From Candidatus Iainarchaeum sp. (GTDB taxonomy: Archaea > Iainarchaeota > Iainarchaeia > Iainarchaeales > 1-14-0-10-31-34): a stretch of DNA of 56,901 bases. The stretch spans positions 1 to 56,901 of the forward strand of contig JAFCDN010000005.1 in NCBI GenBank assembly GCA_017609625.1, written 5' to 3'. The translations under genes were made by a program, and so were the position numbers. Shown here piece by piece: positions 8,697-16,359 of the stretch (within the stretch, counting starts at the first letter, position 1; each line of letters starts with the position of its first letter). The notes beneath the pieces were generated by a model, which did no database searches, was not told where the DNA came from, and was given only the letters and a program-made list of their open reading frames with translations.

Positions 8697-11047
8697 GGAA
8701 AAGGGAAAGGGAAGTAAAAAAAAAACCTGAAGTGCGTTCAGTCTCGCCCGGTGAATTATATAAAGGAATTTCTTTTGCCAGAAGGGATTTTGGGCAAGAA
8801 ACAAAATTAGTTAAAAGAAAAGACCATTGGTTTGTCGGATTCTGCAAAGGAATTCACAAAATGTCTCCTTCTCTTGGAAAAGGAGCAAAGTATTCAAAAA
8901 AATACAAAGAAGCAGTAGATTTTTTAAGCTGGAATTTAACTCCAGAAGAGTTTTCTGCTGCAATAAAATTTTCAATGATTATTTCAATTATTGTTTCTTT
9001 TGGATTATTTGCTTTAGTTTTTGTTTTAGGTTTTTTTGATGCAATAGTTGAATTCACCGGAAGCGCGTTAATGGGATATTTTTATCTTTTCGCGCCATTA
9101 ATTCTGCTTGTTTATTTTGTAGTAAATTTTGTTCAAAAATTTCCTTTAAACGAAGCAAAGTTAGAGCAGGTCAGAGCATTAACTTATGTCCCTGAAATAA
9201 TGGGCTATATGATTATGTCAATGAAGTTAGTGCCAAATTTAGAGAAAGCAGTTGAGTTTGCTGCATTCCATGGAAGAGGAAAAATTGCTGAAGACCTGAA
9301 AAAAGTAATCTGGAATGTTGAATTAGGAATAAACAAAACCTTAAGCGAAGGATTAGATGACATGGCTTATAGATGGGGAAAATTTTCCCAGGAATTCAAA
9401 TCTTCTTTGATGATGATCCGCGCTTCAGTTTTAGAAACCAGTGAAGCAAAAAGATACCAGGTTTTGGATAAAACAATGGAACAAACTCTGGAAAGCATTA
9501 AAGGAAAAATGGAGCAATATGCCAGAGACCTTTCACAGCCGACTGTTGTATTGTTCTACTTAGGAATTTTGCTTCCATTGATTTTGATTATTGTTCTTCC
9601 AGTTGGTTCTGCTTTTTCTGGTGAAGGCCTTGCAAAGCCGGAAATTTTAATTTTGATTTATAATATTTTAATTCCTGCCGCAACATTTATTTTTGCTTCA
9701 AATGTTTTACGCAACAGGCCTCCTACTTATGCGCCTCCAAAAATTCCTGACAATCATCCAGACCTTCCAAAAAAATTCAAAATGAATATAGGAAAAACTT
9801 TTGTTGATCTGCGTTTTGTAATGCTGGTTGTTTTAATTATTGGAAGTGCCGGAACATGGTTTTTGCATAACAATGGAATTGAAATTGAAATGGATGGAGA
9901 CAAAATAACTTTATTGCGTCCAGACGTAACGCAAGAATTTGTTTTGGAACGCGTGAATAGATATCCAAACTGGTTTGATGAAACATTAGAGGACGGTTCT
10001 CCTGGGCCTTATATTCAAAGTTTAATTGCAGGAGGGTGGGAGCCAGATGCTGCAGTGAAAGAAAACGCTTTTCGAAAAACAATGTTTTTTATGAAACCAG
10101 AAAACGATACTACTCCTTATAATTTAATGTTTGGTGCAATAATTACTTTTTCTTTATTGTTTTTCATTTATTTTAATTACACTAATATATATAAAAGAAA
10201 AGTCCAGAAAGAAACAATGGAAATGGAAACAGAATTCAAAGACTCTTTATATATTATTGCCTCTAGAATGGGAGAAAACAAACCAATAGAAGACTCTTTA
10301 AGGCATGCACAAAACTTTCTGCCGGATTATGTTATTTCAGAAAAACTGTTTGGAAGAACTGTAGACAATATTAATCTTTTAGGAATGCCTTTAGAAACTG
10401 CGGTTTTTGATCCAAATTATGGTTCACTAAAAGACAATCCTTCTTCTATTATCCGCACTTCAATGAAATTAATGGTTGATTCAGTTAAAATGGGAGTTGA
10501 TGTTTCTGCCCGAACTTTAATGTCTTTATCCATGCAGCTTCAAAACTCTGAAAAAGTAAATAAAATGCTTTCAATTTTAGTTAAAGAAATTACTTCTACA
10601 ATGAAAACTATGTCAATCTTTATTGCTCCGGTAGTTTTAGGAATCACTACTGCATTGCAAAAAATTGTAATGATTTCAATGGGTTCAATTGTTTCTCAGG
10701 GAAGTCTGGATTCAGCTCAGGCAACTGATTTAGGAAATGTTGATTTAGCCGGAACAGGTTTTGGTTCTGGTTTAACAGACCAGTTAGGAGCTTTTTCTTC
10801 TTCTATTTCAAGCTTTAATATGGATCCGGCAGTTTTTTCTTCTCTTGTTTCTCCTGCAGAATTCACTTTAATTATTGCATTATATGTTGTAGAGATTGTT
10901 TTGATTTTAACTTTTTTCACTTCAAAATTAGAAGAAGACAATTCTGTTCTCGCTCGCTTGAGAATAGCTAAAGCTCTTCCAATTGCTTTGACTGTTTTTG
11001 TGTTATCAATTATTGTAGCAAACACTGTGGTAGGTGGTTTTGTCTAA
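8693..11047 (+). CDS. Pilus platform protein with two TadC/GspF-type modules
   Basis: This 784-residue integral membrane protein has two T2SSF-like cytosolic helical modules (about 155-280 and 500-640), each followed by paired membrane helices. About nine helices are visible (for example about 93-115, 126-147, 283-308, 320-341, 376-394, 478-500, 640-662, 725-745, 764-784). An extracytoplasmic insert of about 80 residues separates the two halves. ArlJ/TadC-type platform proteins bind the ATPase and transmit its motion to the pilin filament; here both units of the usual dimer appear fused in one chain. The N-terminus is highly basic. The ATGA overlap with the ATPase gene fixes the start. Confidence 0.85.
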   Translation: MRKREREVKKKPEVRSVSPGELYKGISFARRDFGQETKLVKRKDHWFVGFCKGIHKMSPSLGKGAKYSKKYKEAVDFLSWNLTPEEFSAAIKFSMIISIIVSFGLFALVFVLGFFDAIVEFTGSALMGYFYLFAPLILLVYFVVNFVQKFPLNEAKLEQVRALTYVPEIMGYMIMSMKLVPNLEKAVEFAAFHGRGKIAEDLKKVIWNVELGINKTLSEGLDDMAYRWGKFSQEFKSSLMMIRASVLETSEAKRYQVLDKTMEQTLESIKGKMEQYARDLSQPTVVLFYLGILLPLILIIVLPVGSAFSGEGLAKPEILILIYNILIPAATFIFASNVLRNRPPTYAPPKIPDNHPDLPKKFKMNIGKTFVDLRFVMLVVLIIGSAGTWFLHNNGIEIEMDGDKITLLRPDVTQEFVLERVNRYPNWFDETLEDGSPGPYIQSLIAGGWEPDAAVKENAFRKTMFFMKPENDTTPYNLMFGAIITFSLLFFIYFNYTNIYKRKVQKETMEMETEFKDSLYIIASRMGENKPIEDSLRHAQNFLPDYVISEKLFGRTVDNINLLGMPLETAVFDPNYGSLKDNPSSIIRTSMKLMVDSVKMGVDVSARTLMSLSMQLQNSEKVNKMLSILVKEITSTMKTMSIFIAPVVLGITTALQKIVMISMGSIVSQGSLDSAQATDLGNVDLAGTGFGSGLTDQLGAFSSSISSFNMDPAVFSSLVSPAEFTLIIALYVVEIVLILTFFTSKLEEDNSVLARLRIAKALPIALTVFVLSIIVANTVVGGFV

Positions 11048-11130
11048 CAAACGTTTCGCCGTTTGAGCACGATAACCGTTTCGCCGGTTAAACACGAGGC
11101 ACCATCTTCGCTTTGAGCTCGATGTTGCTG
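11048..11130. repeat. Intergenic hairpin element, two structured units plus a degenerate tail
   Basis: Two perfect 6-bp hairpins share the loop TTTCGC: CAAACG/CGTTTG at 11048-11065 and TAACCG/CGGTTA at 11073-11090. Each is followed by ARCACGA. The tail AACACGAGGCAC and GAGCTCGATGTTGCTGCAA (to about 11130) recurs in diverged form after the tRNA near 30080-30132. The first hairpin starts at the last base of the platform protein's stop codon, so the element sits in its 3' untranslated region, before the first pilin gene. It could act as a terminator, an mRNA-processing site or a REP-like sequence. Confidence 0.65.
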
Positions 11131-11151
11131 CAATAAATTTGAGGGAATAAA

Positions 11152-11670
11152 ATGAAAACAAATCAAAAAGGACAGGAATTTGAAGTATTTAATATTTTAA
11201 TCGGAGCAGTTTTAGCTTTAGCTATTCTTGTAATCATTGTTTCAATAATAAATTATTTTGAAGGAATTAAAGTTGATTCAAGCAGACAGGCAATAGAAAA
11301 AAAAGTAGAAAATGCTGCACAGTCTCCTGATGGAAGTGTTTTTGTTGTAAGAGATATTGTTGTCCCGCAAAATCAGAGTTTTAGTTCAAAATATTTTGCT
11401 GAAGAAGTTTTGAATTTAGATGAAAGATGCATTGAATTTGATTTTCCTTATGAACTGACTTCAATGCAGTATCCTGACGCTTATTCTACTTATAAAAACA
11501 GAATTGAATTCACTAAAAGAATCCAGACAGATTTTTATGTTGTCTGCCAGCCAAGAGAAGAAGGAAAACTTTTATTTCACGATTATTCTTTAATGCAGTG
11601 TCCTGCTTCTTGCGAAGAATTCTGTTGTCTGCTTTCTTTTGGAGTAAACCCTGTTCTTGCTAACAATTGA
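11152..11670 (+). CDS. Type IV pilin-like protein 1
   Basis: This encodes 172 residues. The N-terminus MKTNQKGQEFEVFNILIGA is a class III prepilin signal: a short basic leader, cleavage expected after the Gly of KGQ, then a hydrophobic helix to about residue 35. The globular part ends with a cysteine cluster C-x3-C-x3-CC (CPASCEEFCC) shared with the next two genes. The protein is probably processed by a PibD/EppA-type peptidase (not in this window) and built into the filament or its tip by the upstream ATPase and platform protein. GAGGGAATAAA before the ATG serves as ribosome binding site. Confidence 0.8.
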   Translation: MKTNQKGQEFEVFNILIGAVLALAILVIIVSIINYFEGIKVDSSRQAIEKKVENAAQSPDGSVFVVRDIVVPQNQSFSSKYFAEEVLNLDERCIEFDFPYELTSMQYPDAYSTYKNRIEFTKRIQTDFYVVCQPREEGKLLFHDYSLMQCPASCEEFCCLLSFGVNPVLANN

Positions 11671-11689
11671 TTCTCAAAACCTAAAACTA

Positions 11690-11726
11690 AAAGTTTATAT
11701 ACTGCTTTGCATTTCCTATTTAGGTG
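11690..11726 (+). promoter_or_regulatory. Promoter and Shine-Dalgarno of pilin 2
   Basis: AAAGTTTATATACTG (from about 11690) is a TATA element. GGTG at 11723-11726 lies 6 nt before the ATG at 11733. The TATTTAGGTGAT context is repeated before the paralogous gene at 12339. Confidence 0.6.
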
Positions 11727-11732
11727 ATTTTA

Positions 11733-12269
11733 ATGTTTAAGATGAATCAAAAAGGACAGGAATTCAGTGTCTTTAAATTATTGATTTCTGCGATTGTTGC
11801 GATTGCGATTTTAGGAATTCTTATTACTTTGCTTAATCCAGATTGGTTTAATCCTAAGGGTGAGCCATCTAAAATTGCAGAAAATGTTTTGAGAAATGCA
11901 GATAAGACAGTTTATCAAGAATTTGTGTCAGACGAAGTTGTTTTCGGAGAAGACCACACAATTAGTTCTCGCACTCTTGGAGAAGAATTGGATTTAGAAA
12001 GACAGCAGGTTTGCTTAACTCTTTTAGAAGATTTAGAATCAAAAGGTTTTGCAATCAATGGTGAAAAAAGCCTGATTAGCTATTCTAGAGATACCAGCAG
12101 CAGAGTAAAAATAGTAGGATTATGTGGGCCAAAAGATTCTTTTGTTTCAGATAATTTGGCTGGAGATTCGCCAAAGCTTACAGATGGAGGATTTGATTTT
12201 TCTTCTGAATGTGGAAGTGTTTGCCCTGACGGACAAAAATGCTGTGTGTTAGCTTTAATCAAGTCATAA
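11733..12269 (+). CDS. Type IV pilin-like protein 2
   Basis: From ATG 11733 this gives 178 residues. An in-frame GTG at 11724 is part of the Shine-Dalgarno and is an unlikely start. The signal is MFKMNQKGQEFSVFKLLISA, with cleavage expected after KG, followed by one hydrophobic helix. The C-terminus carries C-x3-C-x5-CC (CGSVCPDGQKCC). It is clearly paralogous to the gene at 12339 (same signal, same helix, same cysteine motif, similar promoter), so the pair arose by tandem duplication. Each has its own promoter, suggesting separately adjustable minor or major pilins. Confidence 0.8.
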   Translation: MFKMNQKGQEFSVFKLLISAIVAIAILGILITLLNPDWFNPKGEPSKIAENVLRNADKTVYQEFVSDEVVFGEDHTISSRTLGEELDLERQQVCLTLLEDLESKGFAINGEKSLISYSRDTSSRVKIVGLCGPKDSFVSDNLAGDSPKLTDGGFDFSSECGSVCPDGQKCCVLALIKS

Positions 12270-12292
12270 GTAAGCTTTTGTTTCCTAAAACT

Positions 12293-12330
12293 AAAGCTTT
12301 AAATATGCCTTTGTTTTTCTTATTTAGGTG
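12293..12330 (+). promoter_or_regulatory. Promoter and Shine-Dalgarno of pilin 3
   Basis: AAGCTTTAAATATGC near 12293-12308 is a strong BRE/TATA element. GGTG at 12327-12330 lies 8 nt before the ATG at 12339. The arrangement copies that of pilin 2. Confidence 0.6.
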
Positions 12331-12338
12331 ATATATTT

Positions 12339-12863
12339 ATGATGAATCAAAAAGGACAGGAATTTAGTGTATTTAAATTACTGATTTCTGCAATTGTTGC
12401 AATTGTAATTCTTACATTGCTTTTGCAGATTCTGAATGTAATTAACATCGGAGTTACAACCGAACCAGATAAAGCAGCAGAAGATTTATTGAAGTCAATG
12501 GATGCGTCTCCTTACCATGAAAAAGTTTCTGACAGAATTGATTTTAAAAAAGAGCACAGTATTAGTGCAGCTGCTTTGGCAGATAAAGTAGGTTTAGGCA
12601 ATAACCAAATCTGTTTAGGAGTTGAAGACGGTTTAGATGGGTTTGATAACAGCACTGAAACTTTAATTACTTACAGCAGAGATTCTTCTGTAAGAGTTAA
12701 CTTAGCTGGAATCTGCGGACCAAAAGAAGGTTTTGATGGTGGTTTAATTGAATCTTCCACTTCAAGGCTTTCAGGGGCAGGTTTTAGTTTTTCTCAATGC
12801 GGCGGAGTCTGTGATGAAGATCAGAGATGCTGTGTTTTGGTTGTAGTCAGATCCAACGAATAA
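12339..12863 (+). CDS. Type IV pilin-like protein 3 (tandem paralogue of pilin 2)
   Basis: This encodes 174 residues beginning MMNQKGQEFSVFKLLISAIV, a class III signal almost identical to pilin 2. The body diverges (DKAAEDLLKSMDASPYHEK against SKIAENVLRNADKTVYQEF), then converges again at ITYSRDSS-V-AGICGPKEG and at the C-terminal C-x3-C-x5-CC (CGGVCDEDQRCC). The conserved ends with a variable middle suggest that the filament core and a disulfide-stabilised C-terminal loop are under constraint. The stop codon begins a perfect 10-bp inverted repeat. Confidence 0.8.
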   Translation: MMNQKGQEFSVFKLLISAIVAIVILTLLLQILNVINIGVTTEPDKAAEDLLKSMDASPYHEKVSDRIDFKKEHSISAAALADKVGLGNNQICLGVEDGLDGFDNSTETLITYSRDSSVRVNLAGICGPKEGFDGGLIESSTSRLSGAGFSFSQCGGVCDEDQRCCVLVVVRSNE

Positions 12864-12907
12864 ACCCTTTCCAAAGGGTTTAACCAAATGTACGGGATAA
12901 ACCCGTA
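12861..12907. repeat. Two consecutive intergenic hairpins
   Basis: TAAACCCTTT-CC-AAAGGGTTTA (12861-12882) starts at the stop codon of pilin 3. TACGGG-ATAAA-CCCGTA (12891-12907) follows. The second has the same build as CGGG-ACAAG-CCCG at 30132-30144 (GC-rich stem, loop AYAAR). They are likely RNA 3'-end or processing structures, or relics of a mobile palindrome; no long T-tract follows directly. Confidence 0.6.
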
Positions 12908-12932
12908 CTGCTACTTTCTTTTTCTTTAAAAA

Positions 12933-12944
12933 CCTTTAAATATC
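12933..12944 (+). promoter_or_regulatory. TATA box before the small membrane protein gene
   Basis: CCTTTAAATATC lies about 25 nt before the ATG at 12965, suggesting a leaderless transcript that continues through the following pilin-like genes. Confidence 0.6.
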
Positions 12945-12964
12945 TGTTTAGCGTTATTTTTCTT

Positions 12965-13114
12965 ATGGGAATTTTATCTGAAGAAAAAGCGCAGAGTGAA
13001 TGGAATTCTGTTTACATGCTTATAGTTTTGATTATCGCAGCGTTGCTTTTGATTACTGTAATTAAACCAATGTTTCAGCAGAGCCAGCAGGTTCAGAAAA
13101 AAATCGGGGGCTGA
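12965..13114 (+). CDS. 49-residue single-helix membrane protein of the pilus cluster
   Basis: The ATG at 12965 opens a 49-codon frame ending in TGA at 13112-13114. A charged N-terminus (GILSEEKAQSEW) leads into one membrane helix (residues about 17-34) and a Gln/Lys-rich tail (QQSQQVQKKIGG). A canonical promoter stands before it, and the next pilin-like gene follows after 5 nt, its ribosome binding site (GGGGG, 13106-13110) lying inside this gene. It is probably a minor structural or assembly subunit. There is no recognised family; the small size alone would make it easy to overlook. Confidence 0.7.
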   Translation: MGILSEEKAQSEWNSVYMLIVLIIAALLLITVIKPMFQQSQQVQKKIGG

Positions 13115-13119
13115 ATTTC

Positions 13120-13662
13120 TTGTATACTAAAGGACAGGAAGAAGCTCCATTCCAATTGTTAGTAGCAGTTATTTTGATGACTTTTGTTATTATTGTCGGC
13201 TTAAGAGCAATAGAGCAGGCAGAAGAACAAAAATGTTTTTATGATACAGAAAAATCAATGGATGATTTAAGAACTGCAATTGAAAGAACAGTCCAAAACC
13301 ATACTCCGTCAATTATAAGATTTACTCCACCCGGATGTTCTGATGAAGAACAGTTTTTTGTTTTAAAAACAGACTATGAAAATTTATGCAAGAGAACCTG
13401 TATGAATGCTTCTTCTGTTTGTGTTTTACTGCGTTACAGTACTTCAGAAACTTCTGGAATACAAGATAAATGCATTAACATTCCTTATGACACCCAGTTC
13501 AGGCACGTAGGGGATGATACAGACAGCTGTCAAGAAATTGATGGATACAAAAAATTAGAAATGGAATCAAACCAAGGATTGATTTTAGGAAGTTATTATT
13601 TAGTGTATTACGATAATCCGGCAATAAATTATCCAATTGTTTGTTCTTATATTAAAGAGTAA
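13120..13662 (+). CDS. Type IV pilin-like protein 4 (TTG start)
   Basis: This encodes 180 residues starting at TTG: MYTKGQEEAPFQLLVAVIL, a very short class III signal with Glu at the usual position after the processed residue. One hydrophobic helix follows, then a globular domain with C-x3-C-x6-C (CKRTCMNASSVC), related in spacing to the cysteine motif of pilins 1-3, plus extra cysteines near both ends (EEQKCFYD, IVCSYIKE). The TTG is supported by GGGGG 9 nt upstream and by the immediate start of the signal motif. It is probably a minor pilin in the same operon as the 49-residue protein. Confidence 0.7.
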   Translation: MYTKGQEEAPFQLLVAVILMTFVIIVGLRAIEQAEEQKCFYDTEKSMDDLRTAIERTVQNHTPSIIRFTPPGCSDEEQFFVLKTDYENLCKRTCMNASSVCVLLRYSTSETSGIQDKCINIPYDTQFRHVGDDTDSCQEIDGYKKLEMESNQGLILGSYYLVYYDNPAINYPIVCSYIKE

Positions 13663-13671
13663 AGTGAGAAA

Positions 13672-14310
13672 ATGTTAGGTTTTACTTTAAGCAAAATAAA
13701 TTTGCTGATTTTTGTTGTGGCAGTTTTTTCTATTGTATTGTTTTTTATTTATGGTTTCAGCGGAATTTTAATTGAAAACATTGCAACAGACTACATTAGA
13801 ATCCATGCACAGGATGCTTTTACTTTAATTGGCTCTCCTTCTTTGTGCGCTGCGCAGGTTCACTATTTAAAGGATTCAATTGAATCTGGTTCTGGCAATA
13901 CAGGAAAAGGATTGTATTATGTAATGGAAATAAAAAAAGCAACAGGAAAAGAAGGATTAAATAAACTGATTTTTGCTATTGCCCCAAGAAAAACTCCAGA
14001 TCAGTATATTGCTGCAGCGTCTTTTGATACTGATGCAGAATTAAGGTTTTTTGATTTTGAAGAATTAACTTCCGGAGGTTCAATTTCAGTTAATGAAACA
14101 GGAACTATATTGGATCCCCAGGCAGCCCAGCCTTCAAATGCATATGTCATATTAAAAGAAGTTAATTTAGGTGAAACAACAGTTTATGTTATTCCCTGCA
14201 GCAACAGGCAGGGTTCTTCCTGTGAAGATTTAATGTCTATTGCAGGAGAAGAAGCAAAGGGAGAGGAGGGTTTTAATTGCACTTTTGTTTCAGCCACAGA
14301 AGAAGATTAA
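13672..14310 (+). CDS. Membrane-anchored pilus-cluster protein
   Basis: This encodes 212 residues with one N-terminal membrane helix (about 9-32, NLLIFVVAVFSIVLFFIYGF) but no KGQ cleavage motif, so it is probably anchored rather than processed. The rest is extracytoplasmic, with five cysteines (SPSLCAAQ, IPCSNRQGSSCEDL, FNCTF). It lies 9 nt after pilin 4 and overlaps the next frame by 34 nt, which implies coupled expression. Its function is unknown; an assembly or tip role is inferred only from its position. Confidence 0.65.
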   Translation: MLGFTLSKINLLIFVVAVFSIVLFFIYGFSGILIENIATDYIRIHAQDAFTLIGSPSLCAAQVHYLKDSIESGSGNTGKGLYYVMEIKKATGKEGLNKLIFAIAPRKTPDQYIAAASFDTDAELRFFDFEELTSGGSISVNETGTILDPQAAQPSNAYVILKEVNLGETTVYVIPCSNRQGSSCEDLMSIAGEEAKGEEGFNCTFVSATEED

Positions 14311-14822
14311 ACTCTAAAGGATATTTAGGCCCTATTGGAGATGACCTGCCTTCTTTGATTCCTTTGGTTTTTGCTTTAGTGATTTTTTTCTCTTCTTTTT
14401 ATTCTACTGTTGAAGCGTATAATACCAAAACAGTTGATTTTGAAAACGATATTGCAGTTGTGCAGGTTTCAGCTTCTTTGCGCGGGACAGGTTATGTTTC
14501 TTCTTTAAGTGATTTTGAAAAAACCTGTAATGCATTAAATGTAAGGCAGCCTTTATTTTCTTCTGGTTTGATTCCTTTAGAAGAAGAGATTGATATTTTT
14601 GATTTGGATTCCCAATACATTTTAGATGCAGAAACAAATAACCCGTTTAAGTGTTCTAATACAGATAAAGTTTTAACTGAAGGAAAAGCTTTGGGGGCAA
14701 ACATTAAGATTGTTTCCAGAACATATCCTCTGGTTTTAGAGAAAAATTTTACTGACGCAGATGGAAAAGAAAAAACAATTGTTATTCCTGTTAAGTTAGT
14801 GGTGGTTGCATGGAGAGAATAA
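14277..14822 (+). CDS. Pilin-like membrane protein (TTG start)
   Basis: This encodes 181 residues. The frame opens right after a TAA, and the only reasonable start is TTG at 14277, with GGAGG at 14265-14269 at 7-nt spacing. The N-terminus is basic (HRRRLNSKGYLGPIGDD), followed by one helix (LIPLVFALVIFFSSFY). SKG before the helix may be a divergent class III cleavage site. The rest is extracytoplasmic with two cysteines (KTCNAL, PFKCSN). It overlaps both neighbours, so it belongs to the same operon. Its exact role is unknown. Confidence 0.65.
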   Translation: MHFCFSHRRRLNSKGYLGPIGDDLPSLIPLVFALVIFFSSFYSTVEAYNTKTVDFENDIAVVQVSASLRGTGYVSSLSDFEKTCNALNVRQPLFSSGLIPLEEEIDIFDLDSQYILDAETNNPFKCSNTDKVLTEGKALGANIKIVSRTYPLVLEKNFTDADGKEKTIVIPVKLVVVAWRE

Positions 14823-15526
14823 AAAAGCAAAAAGGCCAGGCAGCAATAACTGATGCATTGTTTTTCCTTGTAATTGTAATGGCTTTGGTTTCTTTTCTTT
14901 TCTTTTTCACTTCTCAATACGGAAGAAGTGTAGGGGAATATGCTTCATCAAAATATGCTTCAGATTATGCTACAAGCGCACTAAAAACTGTTCTGTATTC
15001 TTCTTTTTCTCGAAACTCTGATCCGCTTGAATCTTCTGATGAAGTTGATTTTCTGGTTGCAGGATTAAAAGAAGATTACGCTTATGACAAAAAAATAGAT
15101 TACTTTAAGGAAGATTTAACTCTTTCAGTTAAAAATGTAATGAATCCAGTGCGAAACGCTTTTGATTATCTTTTTTTTATCAGGGTTTCTGACGGAAGTG
15201 ATGTATACAAGTTTCCTTATTTTTACATTTCACGAAAGCATTTTACAACAGAACAGGATGAATTTTTTGTTGGAAGTGTTGAATCAGAAGAAAGGGAATA
15301 TTACTGCGCTGTAGACAACCAGTCAGACATAGATAATTTCATTTCTTTTGTCGGAATTCAGGGCCAGGCAATTTCTTCAATTGGTTTTCCTTTAAGCAAA
15401 AAGTTGACTGAAGATGAAGGAGAATCTTTTCATGAAGGCACTGTACAGATAATTTTGTGGAACCCGAAACATTTTGAAGAAGACAACACTCTTTTTTCTG
15501 ACTTAAACTGCATTCAAATAACTTAA
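14810..15526 (+). CDS. Type IV pilin-like protein 5
   Basis: This encodes 238 residues starting MERIKKQKGQAAITDALFF, a classic class III signal with cleavage expected after KG, followed by a helix to about residue 32. The extracytoplasmic domain is larger than in the other pilins and contains two cysteines (YYCAVDN, LNCIQIT). The start overlaps the previous gene by 13 nt. It is the last gene of the pilin run; its stop codon lies in an 18-bp perfect palindrome shared with the convergent zinc-ribbon gene. Confidence 0.75.
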   Translation: MERIKKQKGQAAITDALFFLVIVMALVSFLFFFTSQYGRSVGEYASSKYASDYATSALKTVLYSSFSRNSDPLESSDEVDFLVAGLKEDYAYDKKIDYFKEDLTLSVKNVMNPVRNAFDYLFFIRVSDGSDVYKFPYFYISRKHFTTEQDEFFVGSVESEEREYYCAVDNQSDIDNFISFVGIQGQAISSIGFPLSKKLTEDEGESFHEGTVQIILWNPKHFEEDNTLFSDLNCIQIT

Positions 15527-15533
15527 GTTATTT
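15516..15533. terminator. Bidirectional palindrome between convergent genes
   Basis: AAATAACTTAAGTTATTT is a perfect 18-bp palindrome containing both stop codons (plus strand at 15524-15526, minus strand at 15528-15530), with a T-run on the plus strand. Its position suits a two-way transcript end. Archaeal termination depends mainly on T-tracts, so the palindrome may instead aid 3'-end stability. Confidence 0.5.
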
Positions 15534-16307
15534 TTTCACTATATTCCCGCAGTGCGGGCAGGTATATTTTGTTTTTGCGCCCTCTGTTCTTTTTGCTTTA
15601 GCGCATTTATCGCAGAATGCGTTTCCGCATTTAGGGCAGAAAATCAATACAGTAAATTTTTTTCCGCAGTTAACACAGGCTCCTTCTTTTTTTTCTCCTG
15701 CAGATTTAATTCCTTTTAGCTCTCCTGAATCCAAACCTGAATCATCTTCTAAATTCAAATCCAGTTTCATTTCTTTTTCTGCAAGTTCTGGTTTTTCTTT
15801 TATATCCCCAAACAATCCTGAAATTTTTGTTCCTTTTAGTTCTTCGGCTTTTTGGTCAAGCTTTTTCTCTGAAAAAGGTTGTTTTTTTGTCTCTTCTTTT
15901 TTGCCTCTTCCTCTGCCTCTTTTTCCTTTTTTCTTTTCCTTTTTTTCTTCTTTTACTTCTGTTTTAGTTTCAGCTGGTTGTTTCCCAAGCCTTTCTATTC
16001 TCTTCTGTTTCCATAAAGGAATTTCTTCTTCAGAAGATGTTTTTGTTACACCTTTTTTTGAAAAAGGTGTTTTTTTTTCTTCTTTTTTCTTTTGGATTTT
16101 GGCAACCTGCCTTTTTCTAAAAGGCGGTTTTACTTTAATCTGTTCAAATAAAGCTGATGCAACTTCGTCTGGTTTTGCTTTTTCTATTTTTAATTTTTCA
16201 GTAAAATCTTTTTGTTTTTTTGCCGGAACTCCTTTCAGCTTTTCGACTACTTTTTTTTCCTGTTTCTTTCTCTGAAACCTTTTCATTCTTCTTGGCATTT
16301 CTTCCAT
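15528..16307 (-). CDS. Lys-rich protein with C-terminal zinc ribbons
   Basis: This encodes 259 residues. About 200 residues are Lys/Glu-rich and probably disordered (MKRFQRKKQEKKVVEK, GKRGRGRGKKEETKK). The C-terminal about 50 residues hold four CxxC-like knuckles: CVNCGKK, CPKCGNAFCDKCAK and CPHCGN, fit for two zinc sites. Such ends occur in archaeal proteins binding nucleic acid or acting as adaptors. No partner can be named. It converges on the pilin operon with one base between the stop codons. Confidence 0.65.
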   Translation of the reverse strand: MEEMPRRMKRFQRKKQEKKVVEKLKGVPAKKQKDFTEKLKIEKAKPDEVASALFEQIKVKPPFRKRQVAKIQKKKEEKKTPFSKKGVTKTSSEEEIPLWKQKRIERLGKQPAETKTEVKEEKKEKKKGKRGRGRGKKEETKKQPFSEKKLDQKAEELKGTKISGLFGDIKEKPELAEKEMKLDLNLEDDSGLDSGELKGIKSAGEKKEGACVNCGKKFTVLIFCPKCGNAFCDKCAKAKRTEGAKTKYTCPHCGNIVKK

Positions 16308-16359
16308 GCTATAATAAAAGCATTAGTTATTTATATTAGTTTTCTCCTTATCTTTCTCT

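Noticed and set aside
11048-11151. Possible CRISPR-like repeat array
   Set aside because: There are only two hairpin units with different stems and no regular spacers; no cas genes are nearby.
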